DNA from: Myxococcales bacterium
Lineage (GTDB): Bacteria; Myxococcota_A; UBA9042
Assembly: GCA_947499075.1 (NCBI GenBank)
Contig: CANMNA010000010.1
Span: forward strand, 1 to 43,915
DNA: 43,915 nt
Direction of reading: 5' to 3'
The notes beneath the pieces are model-generated. The model did no database searches. It saw nothing but the letters and a program-made list of their open reading frames with translations, and had not been told where the DNA came from. Both the position numbers and the translations under genes were made by a program. Shown here one piece after another: positions 27,274-35,639 of this stretch (the first letter of the stretch is position 1; each line of letters starts with the position of its first letter).

Positions 27274-30200
27274 ATGTTTTTGAACACGAAACTGTCGGTG
27301 CTGTGCGGCGAGAGTCCGCGTCTGGGGCTGTGGCTGGTTGCCAGCGCGCTTGCGTTGGCGGGCGGCGCCGCTTGTACGGGCAATACCGCGGCGACGCCCG
27401 ACACCGGGTCCAAAGCCGAAGTGTCCAGCGCAGACAGCGAAGAGTCGGACGCCGACGCGGCGCCGGACATCGAGCAACCGCCCAAGATCACCGCCAAGTT
27501 GGTGGCCAAGCCTGACAGCGGCAATGCGCCGTTGCCCGCGGAGTTTACGGTCACGTTCGAGGGTGTCGCACGCGAAAAAGTATTCATTAAATGGGACTTC
27601 GGAGACGGAAGCCCGATTCTGGAGAAAAATCTGGCACTGCCCGCCGAAGCCGACGGCGATCACGTCGCCCATGAGTTCGCCTACAAGGGCTCGTACCAAG
27701 TCAAAGTCAGCGTGATCTGGTACAAATCCAACAAGTATCGCGCTGAGACTCAGGTCACCGTTGCAGTCAAGGACCCGGTGTCACTGGCCCTGTCGCAGGT
27801 CGATCTGGTCTCGAGCCCCACGGTTGCGCTCGGCGCCGATGTGTCGCTCACTTTTTCGGTCGAAAACACCGGTGATGCGATCGAGACCGAATTTGAGATT
27901 GACGCCTACCTGTCAGGCACATCTACGTTTGATGACACCGCGATCAAGGTCCACACCGCCAAGATCAAGAGCATGGAGTCGGGCAAAGAGACAGTCGCTG
28001 TCCTGAACTACCCGTGGGATACCGAAGCCAAAAACTTCAAGCCCTACACGTTTGTCTTGCCGAGCAAGGATTTGGCCGATGGCGACTACTACGTGCACGT
28101 CGTGGTCGACCCAGACAAGTTGCTCAACGAAACCAACCGTGCCGACAATTTCGGTTCCGCGACAACGCTGCTCAAGATCGACACCAAAGTCGGGGCCAAG
28201 CCGGACCTGACCGTGACGCCGCCGACATTTAACGCCGCGATCAACTATTCGCCCGGCGACTCGCTGCCGTATGAGCATGAAATCAACAACATCGGCGACG
28301 GCGACGCCAAGTCCATCAAGTTCGCGGTGTTTCTGTCGCTCGACAAGAAGCTGGACTATGACTTTGCGCTCAAGGAGGTGTGCAATCCCAAGACCAATGT
28401 CTGCACCGAGGATCCGGCACAAGTCGACAAGATGCTGACCAAGTTGTCGACTTCGAACCTGCTCAAGCTGGGCGGCAAGACCTCGTTTCCCATCAGCTAT
28501 GCCCCGTCTTTGCCCGACCTCGCCGATGGCGAGTACTCCATGATCGCCAAGGTCGACGTCATGAACTCCGCGGACGAGACCAACGAAAGCAACAACGAAG
28601 CCGTGTCGGTGGGCAAGCTCATCGTCAAGAAGCTGATCAAGCAGGGCGTCGATCTGGATCTGCAGACGATGGCGGTCAAGCCCAAGGGCACGTTCTTGGG
28701 CGGGCAGGTCGGCGTCCAGTGGTCGGTCAAGAACAGTGGCAACCTGCCGCTCGGCCAGCCTTCGGTGGCTGCGATCTACTTTTGCCCGTACAAGGCGTTC
28801 AACAAAGAGACATGCCTGAGCAACCAGAAGAATTTTACCCTGCCCGTTTTTGCTGCCGGCGAAACCAAGACCGGCACAGAGCTGGTCAGCATCTCGGTGC
28901 AGACGCCGATCAAGAACTACTTCGTGTACTTGCGACTTGATCCGGATAACCAGGTGGCGGAACTGGATGAAGGCAACAATGTCGGTGTGTTTGACCAGTT
29001 GATCATCACAGCGACGCAAAACGTCGACCTGTCGGCCAGCGACATCGGCTTCCATCCGGCCAAAGCGGTGGCGGGCGAGACATTTAAGCTCGGCTACAGC
29101 ATCAAGAACGCCGGCACCACGGGCGCTGCGGCCTACACCACCTGGATTGCACTCTCGACCACCAACCAGTGCGGGCCGAGCCTGGTCAACACCGGCGGCA
29201 ATGTGCTGATCAAAGAGGTGATCTCGGGCGGCATTGACGCTCTGTCCGATCAAGACATCAGCGACGTCGTCACCTTGCCGCTGGGCTTGGACCACAACAT
29301 CGACAAGTACTATGTCTGCGTCATGCTCGATGCCAAGGGCGCCAACGCCAAAGAGACCAACAAGAACAACAACAACGCTGCGTCGGTCGGCCAGATCACC
29401 ATCAGCGGCGCCAAGGGCGGATGCTTTGAGGACAAGCTCGACGAAGCGCCGGCCAACAACAACACCCAAGCTGCGGCGGCCCCGATCAGCGCAGGCGCCG
29501 CTCAGGGCTTTGGCTCCTGTGGCGATGAAGACTGGTTCAAGATCGACGTGCCCAAGGGCAACTCGCTGTTTGCGACGCTGGTCGCGACGCCGCTGTATGC
29601 CACCACGCCGATTCCGGCCGATCTGGACATCCTGATCTATGGCCCGGACGGCAAAACGGTGCTCGACGCCCAGAAGCTGCAGTCCGCAGTCAAGAAGTCG
29701 GCGGCGCTCACGGTGCCAGTGGGCGGCACCCACTACATCCAGATCCAGCCCAAGAGCAACGGCAGCCAGGCCCAGTACACCCTACAGGTGCAAGCGGTGC
29801 CGCCAGCGGCTGGCGTCGATTTGTTTGCGGGCGCGCTGACCATCGCGCCCTCGGCGACTTTTCCCGGGGCCATGATCAAGACCAAGCTCAAGCTGACCAA
29901 CTTGGGCGACAAGCCTGCGGGCCCATTTACGATTCGCTATGCGCTGTCGGTCGATAGCAAAGTCGATCAGAGCGATCCGGTCATCAAAGATCTGGTGTTC
30001 GACAAGGGCATTGGCGCGGCCGAAGCCCAGGACGTGGCGCAAAACCTGATCCTGCCGGTGGTGCCGGGCGGGCCGTACTACGTGCTGGCCAGCGTCGATG
30101 TGTCCTCGGCGGTCGCCGAGACCAACGAGAACAATAATTTGAGCGCTTCCAATATGTTATCGCTCAATAGCCAGTTGGTCTGCCAGCCAGATGCGTACTC

Positions 30201-33162
30201 CGGCAATCACACGGTCGACGACGCGGCGACGCTGCCGCCGACTGGTGGCTTGATCCAAAAGCTCAATATTTGCCCAGGGCTGGAGGATTGGTTTGCGATC
30301 TCCGTGCCGACCGGCAAGGCGCTGTCGGTCAAGCTCAATTGGAAGTACGCGCCAGGCAAGGGCTTGGTTGGACTGCAGATCATCGATGCCAGCAAGAGTG
30401 GTGTCATCGCCGGTTCGGCGACCGCGGTCAACAGCCAAGCGACAATTCCGTTCGTGCAGGCGGGCGGCGTGTTTTACATCCACACCTATGTGCTGCCCGA
30501 AGGTGGCGCGGCCGTGCCGTATGACTACGAGCTCAATGTCAACGTGGGTGAGCCCGATCCAACCGATGTCTGCGTCGCTGACCCGTATGAGTCCAACAAC
30601 TCGGCGGCGTCTGCGCCAGAGATCGGGTGTGGCTTTGCGACTATGTCGCTGTGTTTGGGCGATGAAGACTGGTTCAAGCTCAACTTGAAGAAAGACGAGG
30701 CGATCAGCTTTGACTTCAACCATCCCGGCAATTCGTTCCAGCTCAAGCTGTTCAATAACCCCAAGCTGCCGGCAATCAAGACCCAAGCCGGCAACGGCAA
30801 GCTGGCGTTTGCGGCCCCGGCCGACGGCCTGTACTACCTGCAGATCTCGTACAAGTCGGCAGGCGCCAAGCCGAGCTTGGGCTTTGGCTACACCGTCAAG
30901 GTCGATGGCGGCAAGGGCGTCGATTTGCTGGCCAAGATCCAAAGCGTGTTCCCGCCGCAAGTGATTCAAGGCGAAGACGTGTACCTGACCGTCAAGCTCA
31001 GCAACGAGTGCCAGGATCCAACGGGCGACTTCTGGTACGGCTACTATTTCTCCAGCGACAACAAGCTCGACGCCGGCGACCAGCTGATGTCGCTCAAGCC
31101 CATGCCGGGGCTCGCCGGCAAGACCGCGGCCAGTGTCGACGACAAGGCCATTGTGCCGATCGACGCCAAGCCTGGTCCGGCCTACGTGATCGTGGCGGCT
31201 GATGCAACCAACTCGGTGGTCGAGAGCCAAGAGCTCAACAACACCGATGCGACCACGGTCGAAGTCATCAAGTTGTGCATTCAGGATGCCTTTGAGCCCA
31301 ACGGTGCGCCGCAGATCGCCTCGCCGCTGGTGATGGGCCGGATCAAAGACCTGTCGCTGTGCCCATACGAACTGGACTGGTACGCCATCGATCTCAAGAA
31401 AGGCGAGACGCTGACGCTGACGGCCGAATTCGACCAAACTGTGGGCGATCTGGACCTGCGCTTGTACAAGGTCAACAAGTTTGCGGCGCCCGTTGCCGTT
31501 GCCGCCACCAAGAAGGCGCCCGAGCAATTCACGTACACCGCGGATGAAGCGACCAAGTACTACCTGCGCATCTCCGGTTTTGCCGGCGACAGCAACGCCT
31601 ACGTGCTGGTGGGCTGCAAGACCATGACCGGCAAGTGTATTGAGTGCCTGGACGACAGCGTCTGCACCGCGGCTCAGCAATGCGATCCGGTCAGCACCAC
31701 CTGCGGACCCAAGCTGTGCAGCGCCGCCAACCTAGCACCGTGCAACGATGCCAACCTGTGCACCAGCGACACCTGCCCCAACGGCAAGTGCAAGAACACG
31801 TTGAAGCCCGGTGCGCTGTGTGACGACAGCGAGCCGTGTTCGATCGGCGAGAGTTGTGACAAGTCCGGTAGCTGCGTGCCGCCCAAAGACACGCTGGTGG
31901 TGGGCATGGCCAGCGAGGCGACCACCGTCATCGACGTCGGCACCGACGTGACCGCAACCGCCGACGGCGGCTACGTGGTGGTCGGCACCCGCGAAGCCAA
32001 GCTCGGCGAATTGCGCGGCTATGTCGCGCGCTTTGACAAACTGGGCCAGCTCAAGTGGGAAAAGACCGCAGTCGAGGGCAACGCGCCCAGCCTGCTGCAG
32101 TCGGTTCAGGTCTTGGGCAACGAAGTCGTGGCGGTCGGCTCGGCAGGCTTGACCGCCAAGCCCGGTGTCACCGGCGCGTGGTACTTGCGCATCAGCCTGC
32201 TCGACGGCTCAACGATTGCCAGCAAGCTGTTGCAGGTCGGCACCCAGTCCGCCAAGCTCGAAGGCGTGGCGATCTTGAGCAAATCCGACGTGGTGGTGGT
32301 CGGCTCCGGCTACGACCCCGGGGCCTCTGGCAATGGGCTAGACGGGTGGCTGGCCCGGCTGGACTACGACGGCAACCCGGTGTGGTCCAACTTCGTCGGC
32401 GGCGCGGGCAGCGACGCCTTGTTCGATGTCGCGGTGGCCGGCAAGGATGTCATTGCCGTGGGCCAAGACGACGTCGCAGGCAACATCCGCGGCCTGTGGG
32501 CCCGGGTCGGTGGCGCCGATGGCGGGATCGTCAAGCAAACCGCGCTGTCCAAGGACACCAGCAACACGTTGTTTGCGTCAGTGACCGTGCTCGCAGACGG
32601 CTCGTCTGTCGCGGGCGGCGGCTGCGACGCCGGCCAACCGACGGCCAAGGCCTACCAAGCGGTGCTCGCCCGCATCGACGCCACCGGTGCAGCCACGGCG
32701 TTGACGATTTTTCCCGCGATCACGCCCCAGGCCCCGACATTTGTCGGCACCAAGACCTCTCGGCTCGAGATGATCCGCGTCTTGCCTGACGGCTCTGTCG
32801 CCGCGGCCGGGTGGACGGGCTCGACCAGCGAAAAAGGCTTCCAGACCGACGCAGCCATCTGGATCATCGGGGCCGACGACAAGCCGCTCAAGGCCTGGTA
32901 CTTCGGCGGCCCCGGCCGCGACGTGCTGCGGGGCTTGATTCAGTTTGGCGAAGGTTGGCTGGGCTATGGCTCACTGGGCGAGCTCGAGGCCAATTCTGAC
33001 GCTGTGCGCCTGATCGTGCTGCCGCCCGGGCCCAACTGCGACGACTTCAACCCGTGCACCACCGACGCTTGTACGCCGGGCGCGGGCTGCAGCCACAGCG
33101 CTGCGCCAAACGGCGGCGCGTGCGGCACCGGCAAGGCTTGCACCGCTGGCCTGTGTAAATAG
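27274..33162 (+). CDS. Giant modular surface lipoprotein (PKD, CARDB, PPC, Cys-rich, propeller-like)
   Basis: A 1962-residue secreted lipoprotein: signal MFLNTK to LALAGGAAC with C34 as lipid site, then an acidic linker. A PKD-like domain (about 69-165) has KWDFGDGSP and HEFAYKGSYQVKVSV. Six CARDB-like adhesion domains begin near 168, 307, 456, 583, 847 and 1216, most closing with an ETNxxNN-type motif (ETNRADN, ETNESNN, ETNENNN). Four PPC-like domains begin near 716, 970, 1100 and 1335, each with a CxxDxxEPN/DWF(K)I pattern. A Cys-rich segment (1455-1538), a beta-repeat region with VVVGTREAK, GYVARFDKLGQ and AVGSAGL that looks like propeller blades (1540-1918), and a Cys-rich tail (CDDFNPCTTDACTPGAGC) follow. 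It should sit outside the cell and bind something; the ligand is unknown. Confidence 0.85.
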   Translation: MFLNTKLSVLCGESPRLGLWLVASALALAGGAACTGNTAATPDTGSKAEVSSADSEESDADAAPDIEQPPKITAKLVAKPDSGNAPLPAEFTVTFEGVAREKVFIKWDFGDGSPILEKNLALPAEADGDHVAHEFAYKGSYQVKVSVIWYKSNKYRAETQVTVAVKDPVSLALSQVDLVSSPTVALGADVSLTFSVENTGDAIETEFEIDAYLSGTSTFDDTAIKVHTAKIKSMESGKETVAVLNYPWDTEAKNFKPYTFVLPSKDLADGDYYVHVVVDPDKLLNETNRADNFGSATTLLKIDTKVGAKPDLTVTPPTFNAAINYSPGDSLPYEHEINNIGDGDAKSIKFAVFLSLDKKLDYDFALKEVCNPKTNVCTEDPAQVDKMLTKLSTSNLLKLGGKTSFPISYAPSLPDLADGEYSMIAKVDVMNSADETNESNNEAVSVGKLIVKKLIKQGVDLDLQTMAVKPKGTFLGGQVGVQWSVKNSGNLPLGQPSVAAIYFCPYKAFNKETCLSNQKNFTLPVFAAGETKTGTELVSISVQTPIKNYFVYLRLDPDNQVAELDEGNNVGVFDQLIITATQNVDLSASDIGFHPAKAVAGETFKLGYSIKNAGTTGAAAYTTWIALSTTNQCGPSLVNTGGNVLIKEVISGGIDALSDQDISDVVTLPLGLDHNIDKYYVCVMLDAKGANAKETNKNNNNAASVGQITISGAKGGCFEDKLDEAPANNNTQAAAAPISAGAAQGFGSCGDEDWFKIDVPKGNSLFATLVATPLYATTPIPADLDILIYGPDGKTVLDAQKLQSAVKKSAALTVPVGGTHYIQIQPKSNGSQAQYTLQVQAVPPAAGVDLFAGALTIAPSATFPGAMIKTKLKLTNLGDKPAGPFTIRYALSVDSKVDQSDPVIKDLVFDKGIGAAEAQDVAQNLILPVVPGGPYYVLASVDVSSAVAETNENNNLSASNMLSLNSQLVCQPDAYSGNHTVDDAATLPPTGGLIQKLNICPGLEDWFAISVPTGKALSVKLNWKYAPGKGLVGLQIIDASKSGVIAGSATAVNSQATIPFVQAGGVFYIHTYVLPEGGAAVPYDYELNVNVGEPDPTDVCVADPYESNNSAASAPEIGCGFATMSLCLGDEDWFKLNLKKDEAISFDFNHPGNSFQLKLFNNPKLPAIKTQAGNGKLAFAAPADGLYYLQISYKSAGAKPSLGFGYTVKVDGGKGVDLLAKIQSVFPPQVIQGEDVYLTVKLSNECQDPTGDFWYGYYFSSDNKLDAGDQLMSLKPMPGLAGKTAASVDDKAIVPIDAKPGPAYVIVAADATNSVVESQELNNTDATTVEVIKLCIQDAFEPNGAPQIASPLVMGRIKDLSLCPYELDWYAIDLKKGETLTLTAEFDQTVGDLDLRLYKVNKFAAPVAVAATKKAPEQFTYTADEATKYYLRISGFAGDSNAYVLVGCKTMTGKCIECLDDSVCTAAQQCDPVSTTCGPKLCSAANLAPCNDANLCTSDTCPNGKCKNTLKPGALCDDSEPCSIGESCDKSGSCVPPKDTLVVGMASEATTVIDVGTDVTATADGGYVVVGTREAKLGELRGYVARFDKLGQLKWEKTAVEGNAPSLLQSVQVLGNEVVAVGSAGLTAKPGVTGAWYLRISLLDGSTIASKLLQVGTQSAKLEGVAILSKSDVVVVGSGYDPGASGNGLDGWLARLDYDGNPVWSNFVGGAGSDALFDVAVAGKDVIAVGQDDVAGNIRGLWARVGGADGGIVKQTALSKDTSNTLFASVTVLADGSSVAGGGCDAGQPTAKAYQAVLARIDATGAATALTIFPAITPQAPTFVGTKTSRLEMIRVLPDGSVAAAGWTGSTSEKGFQTDAAIWIIGADDKPLKAWYFGGPGRDVLRGLIQFGEGWLGYGSLGELEANSDAVRLIVLPPGPNCDDFNPCTTDACTPGAGCSHSAAPNGGACGTGKACTAGLCK

Positions 33163-33188
33163 CAGCCCGGGCGGGTGGCGGGCTCGGG
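33163..33188. terminator. GC-rich gap between convergent genes
   Basis: Only 26 bp separate the stop codons of the giant lipoprotein and the PilO-like gene. AGCCCG (33164-33169) can pair with CGGGCT at 33179-33184 or 33185-33190, a short GC-rich stem that may serve as terminator. No T-tract is present. Confidence 0.3.
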
Positions 33189-34040
33189 CTACAGGCCCAG
33201 CAGCTTCTTGCCGCTGACTTCCATCTCGGCCCGGCCGCGCTCTTCAAACAGCTGCCAGCGCAGCAACCAGCGCGCCAGATCGGCGCTGATGACCAGCAGT
33301 CGCCGCACATCCGGCAGCCGATTTTGGCCCAGCTCGACCTGGGTCTTGAGCTGCGCCAGAAGCGGATGCTGCGCCACCTTGGGGTCAGCCTCCACCAGCC
33401 CCGCGGCGCTCAAACGCTCCGCAAGCGTCGGCCACACCAGCCGCACTTCGGGCTGGGGCAGCGGCAATTCGTAATAGGCCTCCGCAAGCAATCGCGTACC
33501 GCCAGCCAGCGGCGCCGTCCCCGTCACCACCACCATGCGGTCGACCTCGCTGGGCAGCGCATCGACAAACGCCGCGATCTCATCAGGTCGGCCACCGATA
33601 TCGAGGCGCAGGTGCATCACCCCGCGCAACTGGTCCAGCGTCGGCTGCCAACGCTCGCCCGGCCCGAGCACGGTCGCGACGGCGGGCGGCATTGGCTTGG
33701 GCAAGGTCGGCTCGAACTGCTGCAAGACCAGAAGCTTCTTGATCGCCAGCGAGCGCAGTTGGCCCTCCAGACTCTCTAGCGCCGGCTGGGCCGGCACCCG
33801 CCGGAAATAGCCGCGCGACTGGAGCTTGCCGTTGAGCGTGCCCAGCGCTTTGGCCGTCCGCTGCCCTTGTTCGTGGATGGCTTCGAACGCCTTTTGCTCG
33901 CGCTGCACCTGCTCGAGCACTTGGGCCAGCGACGACGCGGCCGCTGGCGCCACAGGCTGCGGCGCTGGCTCGGGTGCTTGGTGGGGCGCGCAGCCGAGCA
34001 GCGCAAAACTCAAGGTCTGGGTAGGCAGCCAGCGTGTCAC
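33189..34040 (-). CDS. Predicted lipoprotein, PilO-like fold possible
   Basis: A 283-residue protein. From the GTG at 34040 it reads VTRWLPTQTLSFALLGC, a short lipoprotein signal with C17 as lipid site. A Pro/Ala-rich linker and a helix (about 37-75, coiled coil) follow, then a segment LRLDIGGRPDEIAAFVDALP near the middle. That segment resembles the part of PilO-type proteins that holds the ferredoxin-like fold (GxxxEIxxFLxxLxxL). The frame runs 31 codons further upstream, but the GTG has AGGTG six nucleotides before it and gives the signal. It stands alone, without pil neighbours, so a type IV pilus role is not supported by context. Confidence 0.68.
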   Translation of the reverse strand: MTRWLPTQTLSFALLGCAPHQAPEPAPQPVAPAAASSLAQVLEQVQREQKAFEAIHEQGQRTAKALGTLNGKLQSRGYFRRVPAQPALESLEGQLRSLAIKKLLVLQQFEPTLPKPMPPAVATVLGPGERWQPTLDQLRGVMHLRLDIGGRPDEIAAFVDALPSEVDRMVVVTGTAPLAGGTRLLAEAYYELPLPQPEVRLVWPTLAERLSAAGLVEADPKVAQHPLLAQLKTQVELGQNRLPDVRRLLVISADLARWLLRWQLFEERGRAEMEVSGKKLLGL

Positions 34041-34424
34041 TTCAAGCACCTGCGCGTGCGGCCAGGGTGGCCACGACCCAAGCCTAACCAGCGCGGTGGG
34101 TGCGTGCAATTCGCCAGCCCCAATTCCCCACACAAATCTCCCGCGGCTCCCGATTTGAGATGCAGATCAAGGAACAAGGAGCTGAAAGAGCGAGGCGTAC
34201 TCTGGTACGCCGCAGCGAGAGACGCGACGCAGTGACGCAGAGATGCGCTCAAAGCGGGAGATCGCGGCCAGTCGCGTCGGTTGCGCAGTCGGCCCGCCCG
34301 CCTTATGCTCCGGCCGTCGACGAGGGCATGGCGTGCACGGGGCACGGCCGAGAGCACCGCGTCGACCACAGCGTGGGCTGATTCCATTGGCCCGCCTGCT
34401 CCCCATTGTCCAGCGAGGCAAGGC
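34041..34424. other. Intergenic region with a large imperfect palindrome
   Basis: This 384-bp stretch lies between the divergent PilO-like and YbjN-like genes. Apart from the palindrome at 34147-34260 I see no gene; short open frames on both strands lack ribosome binding sites and recognisable content. It must also hold both promoters, but I could not place them. Confidence 0.5.
34147..34260. repeat. 114-bp imperfect palindrome with nested hairpin
   Basis: Outer arms CTCCCGATTTGAG (34147-34159) and CTCAAAGCGGGAG (34248-34260) pair at 12 of 13 positions. In the exact middle is a perfect hairpin, GGCGTAC (34194-34200), loop TCTG, GTACGCC (34205-34211). Between them lie purine-rich stretches with a run of GACGC repeats. 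The two symmetries share nearly the same centre (34202.5 and 34203.5). It could be a structured RNA, a terminator or a dispersed intergenic repeat; I see no second copy in this window. Confidence 0.6.
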
Positions 34425-34826
34425 ATGGCACGCAGCCACGATGACATCGAACGCTATATTTTAGCAAGCAATTTCAGCGCAGAGCAGGTCAGCCCGGGCA
34501 CCTGGGTGCTGCGTGACCCGCAGTGGGGTGGCGCGCAGATTGTGGTGCACCACACCGATCCGCTGGTGCTGTTCCGGGTCAAGCTGTTCGACTTGGCAAG
34601 CGAGCTGCCAGCGGAGCGCGCCGTCAAGCTGCTGCGGCGGCTGCTGCAGCTCAACGCCACCGACATGTTGCAGGGCGCTTACGCGCTGGAAGGCAACGCG
34701 ATTGTGGCCGTCGAAGTGATGCAGGCCGAAAACCTCGACCAAAACGAATTCGATGCTGCGCTCGACTCGCTGACTCTGGCGATCGTCGAGCACCGCGACG
34801 AATTCTTGGCCATGCTGCACGCCTAG
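34425..34826 (+). CDS. YbjN-like small protein
   Basis: A 133-residue cytoplasmic protein with the alpha/beta pattern of YbjN and related chaperone-like folds: GTWVLRDPQWGGAQIVVHHT, DPLVLFRVKLFDLA, a helix AERAVKLLRRLLQLNATDML, then GAYALEGNAIVAVEVMQAEN and a C-terminal helix. The family is often found as regulators or secretion-chaperone-like proteins; no function can be assigned here. The ATG at 34425 has GAGG 6 nt upstream; the frame continues upstream without a better site. The pspA gene starts 33 bp downstream, and this pair is seen next to each other in other genomes. Confidence 0.72.
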   Translation: MARSHDDIERYILASNFSAEQVSPGTWVLRDPQWGGAQIVVHHTDPLVLFRVKLFDLASELPAERAVKLLRRLLQLNATDMLQGAYALEGNAIVAVEVMQAENLDQNEFDAALDSLTLAIVEHRDEFLAMLHA

Positions 34827-34859
34827 CTGCCCCGCAACCCTTCAAACTGAGGAACTACC

Positions 34860-35633
34860 ATGAGCTTGTTTGACCGCATTGGCCTTTTGGTTCGCTCCAA
34901 CATCAACGCGATGGTGGCCAAGGCCGAAGATCCTGAGAAGATCCTCAACCAGCTGCTGATCGACATGCGCGACCAGTTCATCGAGGCCAAGAAGATGGTC
35001 GCGGTGGCGATCGCTGACGAGAAGCGCCTGTACGCCAAGATGACCGCCGCCCAGCAGAGCGCGGGCGAGTGGGAGCGCAAGGCCATGCTGGCTGTGCAAG
35101 CCGGCGACGACGGCTTGGCCGGTGAGGCGCTCAAGCGCCAGCAGTCCGAGGCGGACCTGGCTGAAGCGTTCAAAGGCCAATGGGCCGCCCAAAAGCAGGC
35201 CTCTGAGCAACTGCGGGCTGCGCTGCTGCAACTGAACGAAAAAATCGACGAAGCCAAGCGCAAAAAAGATCTGCTGATCGCCCGGGCCAAGCGCGCCGAG
35301 GCGCAAAAGACCATCCAGAACACGATGGCCGGCCTCAACGACAACTCGGCGTTCGACGCCTTTGGGCGCATGGCAGAGAAGGTCGAGCAGAGCGAAGCCG
35401 AGGCGGCGGCGGCGGGCGAGCTGGCTGGCGACATTTCGGGGTCCAGCTTGGAAGATCGCTTCAAGAAGCTCGAGCAGACCAAGGGTCCGAGCGACGCCCT
35501 GCTGGCGCTCAAGGCCAAGATGGGGCTGCTGCCTGCGGCAAGCGCGGCGTCCAAGGCACCGCCAGCGCTAACAGAGGACGAGTTCTCGATCCCCGACATC
35601 GGCATCGATGTCGGCGACAAGACCAAAGCCTAG
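34860..35633 (+). CDS. pspA: PspA/IM30-family membrane-stress protein
   Basis: A 257-residue member of the ESCRT-III-like PspA/Vipp1 family, which forms helical or ring-shaped oligomers on stressed inner membranes. It starts MSLFDRIGLLVRSNINAMVA with the amphipathic membrane-binding helix, followed by long coiled-coil helices over about 25-190 and an Ala-rich hinge. The tail ends in SIPDIGIDVGDKTKA. It is longer than E. coli PspA (about 222 residues), the extra being the C-terminal part. GAGGA lies 6 nt before the ATG. No pspF, pspB or pspC is nearby, so regulation differs from the enterobacterial system; the YbjN-like gene upstream and the Cys-cluster gene 6 bp downstream are its likely operon partners. 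Confidence 0.9.
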   Translation: MSLFDRIGLLVRSNINAMVAKAEDPEKILNQLLIDMRDQFIEAKKMVAVAIADEKRLYAKMTAAQQSAGEWERKAMLAVQAGDDGLAGEALKRQQSEADLAEAFKGQWAAQKQASEQLRAALLQLNEKIDEAKRKKDLLIARAKRAEAQKTIQNTMAGLNDNSAFDAFGRMAEKVEQSEAEAAAAGELAGDISGSSLEDRFKKLEQTKGPSDALLALKAKMGLLPAASAASKAPPALTEDEFSIPDIGIDVGDKTKA

Positions 35634-35639
35634 CCGACC

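Noticed and set aside
34147..34260. The palindrome as a tRNA or known small RNA gene
   Set aside because: No cloverleaf, anticodon arm or CCA end can be drawn, and no known RNA motif was recognised.
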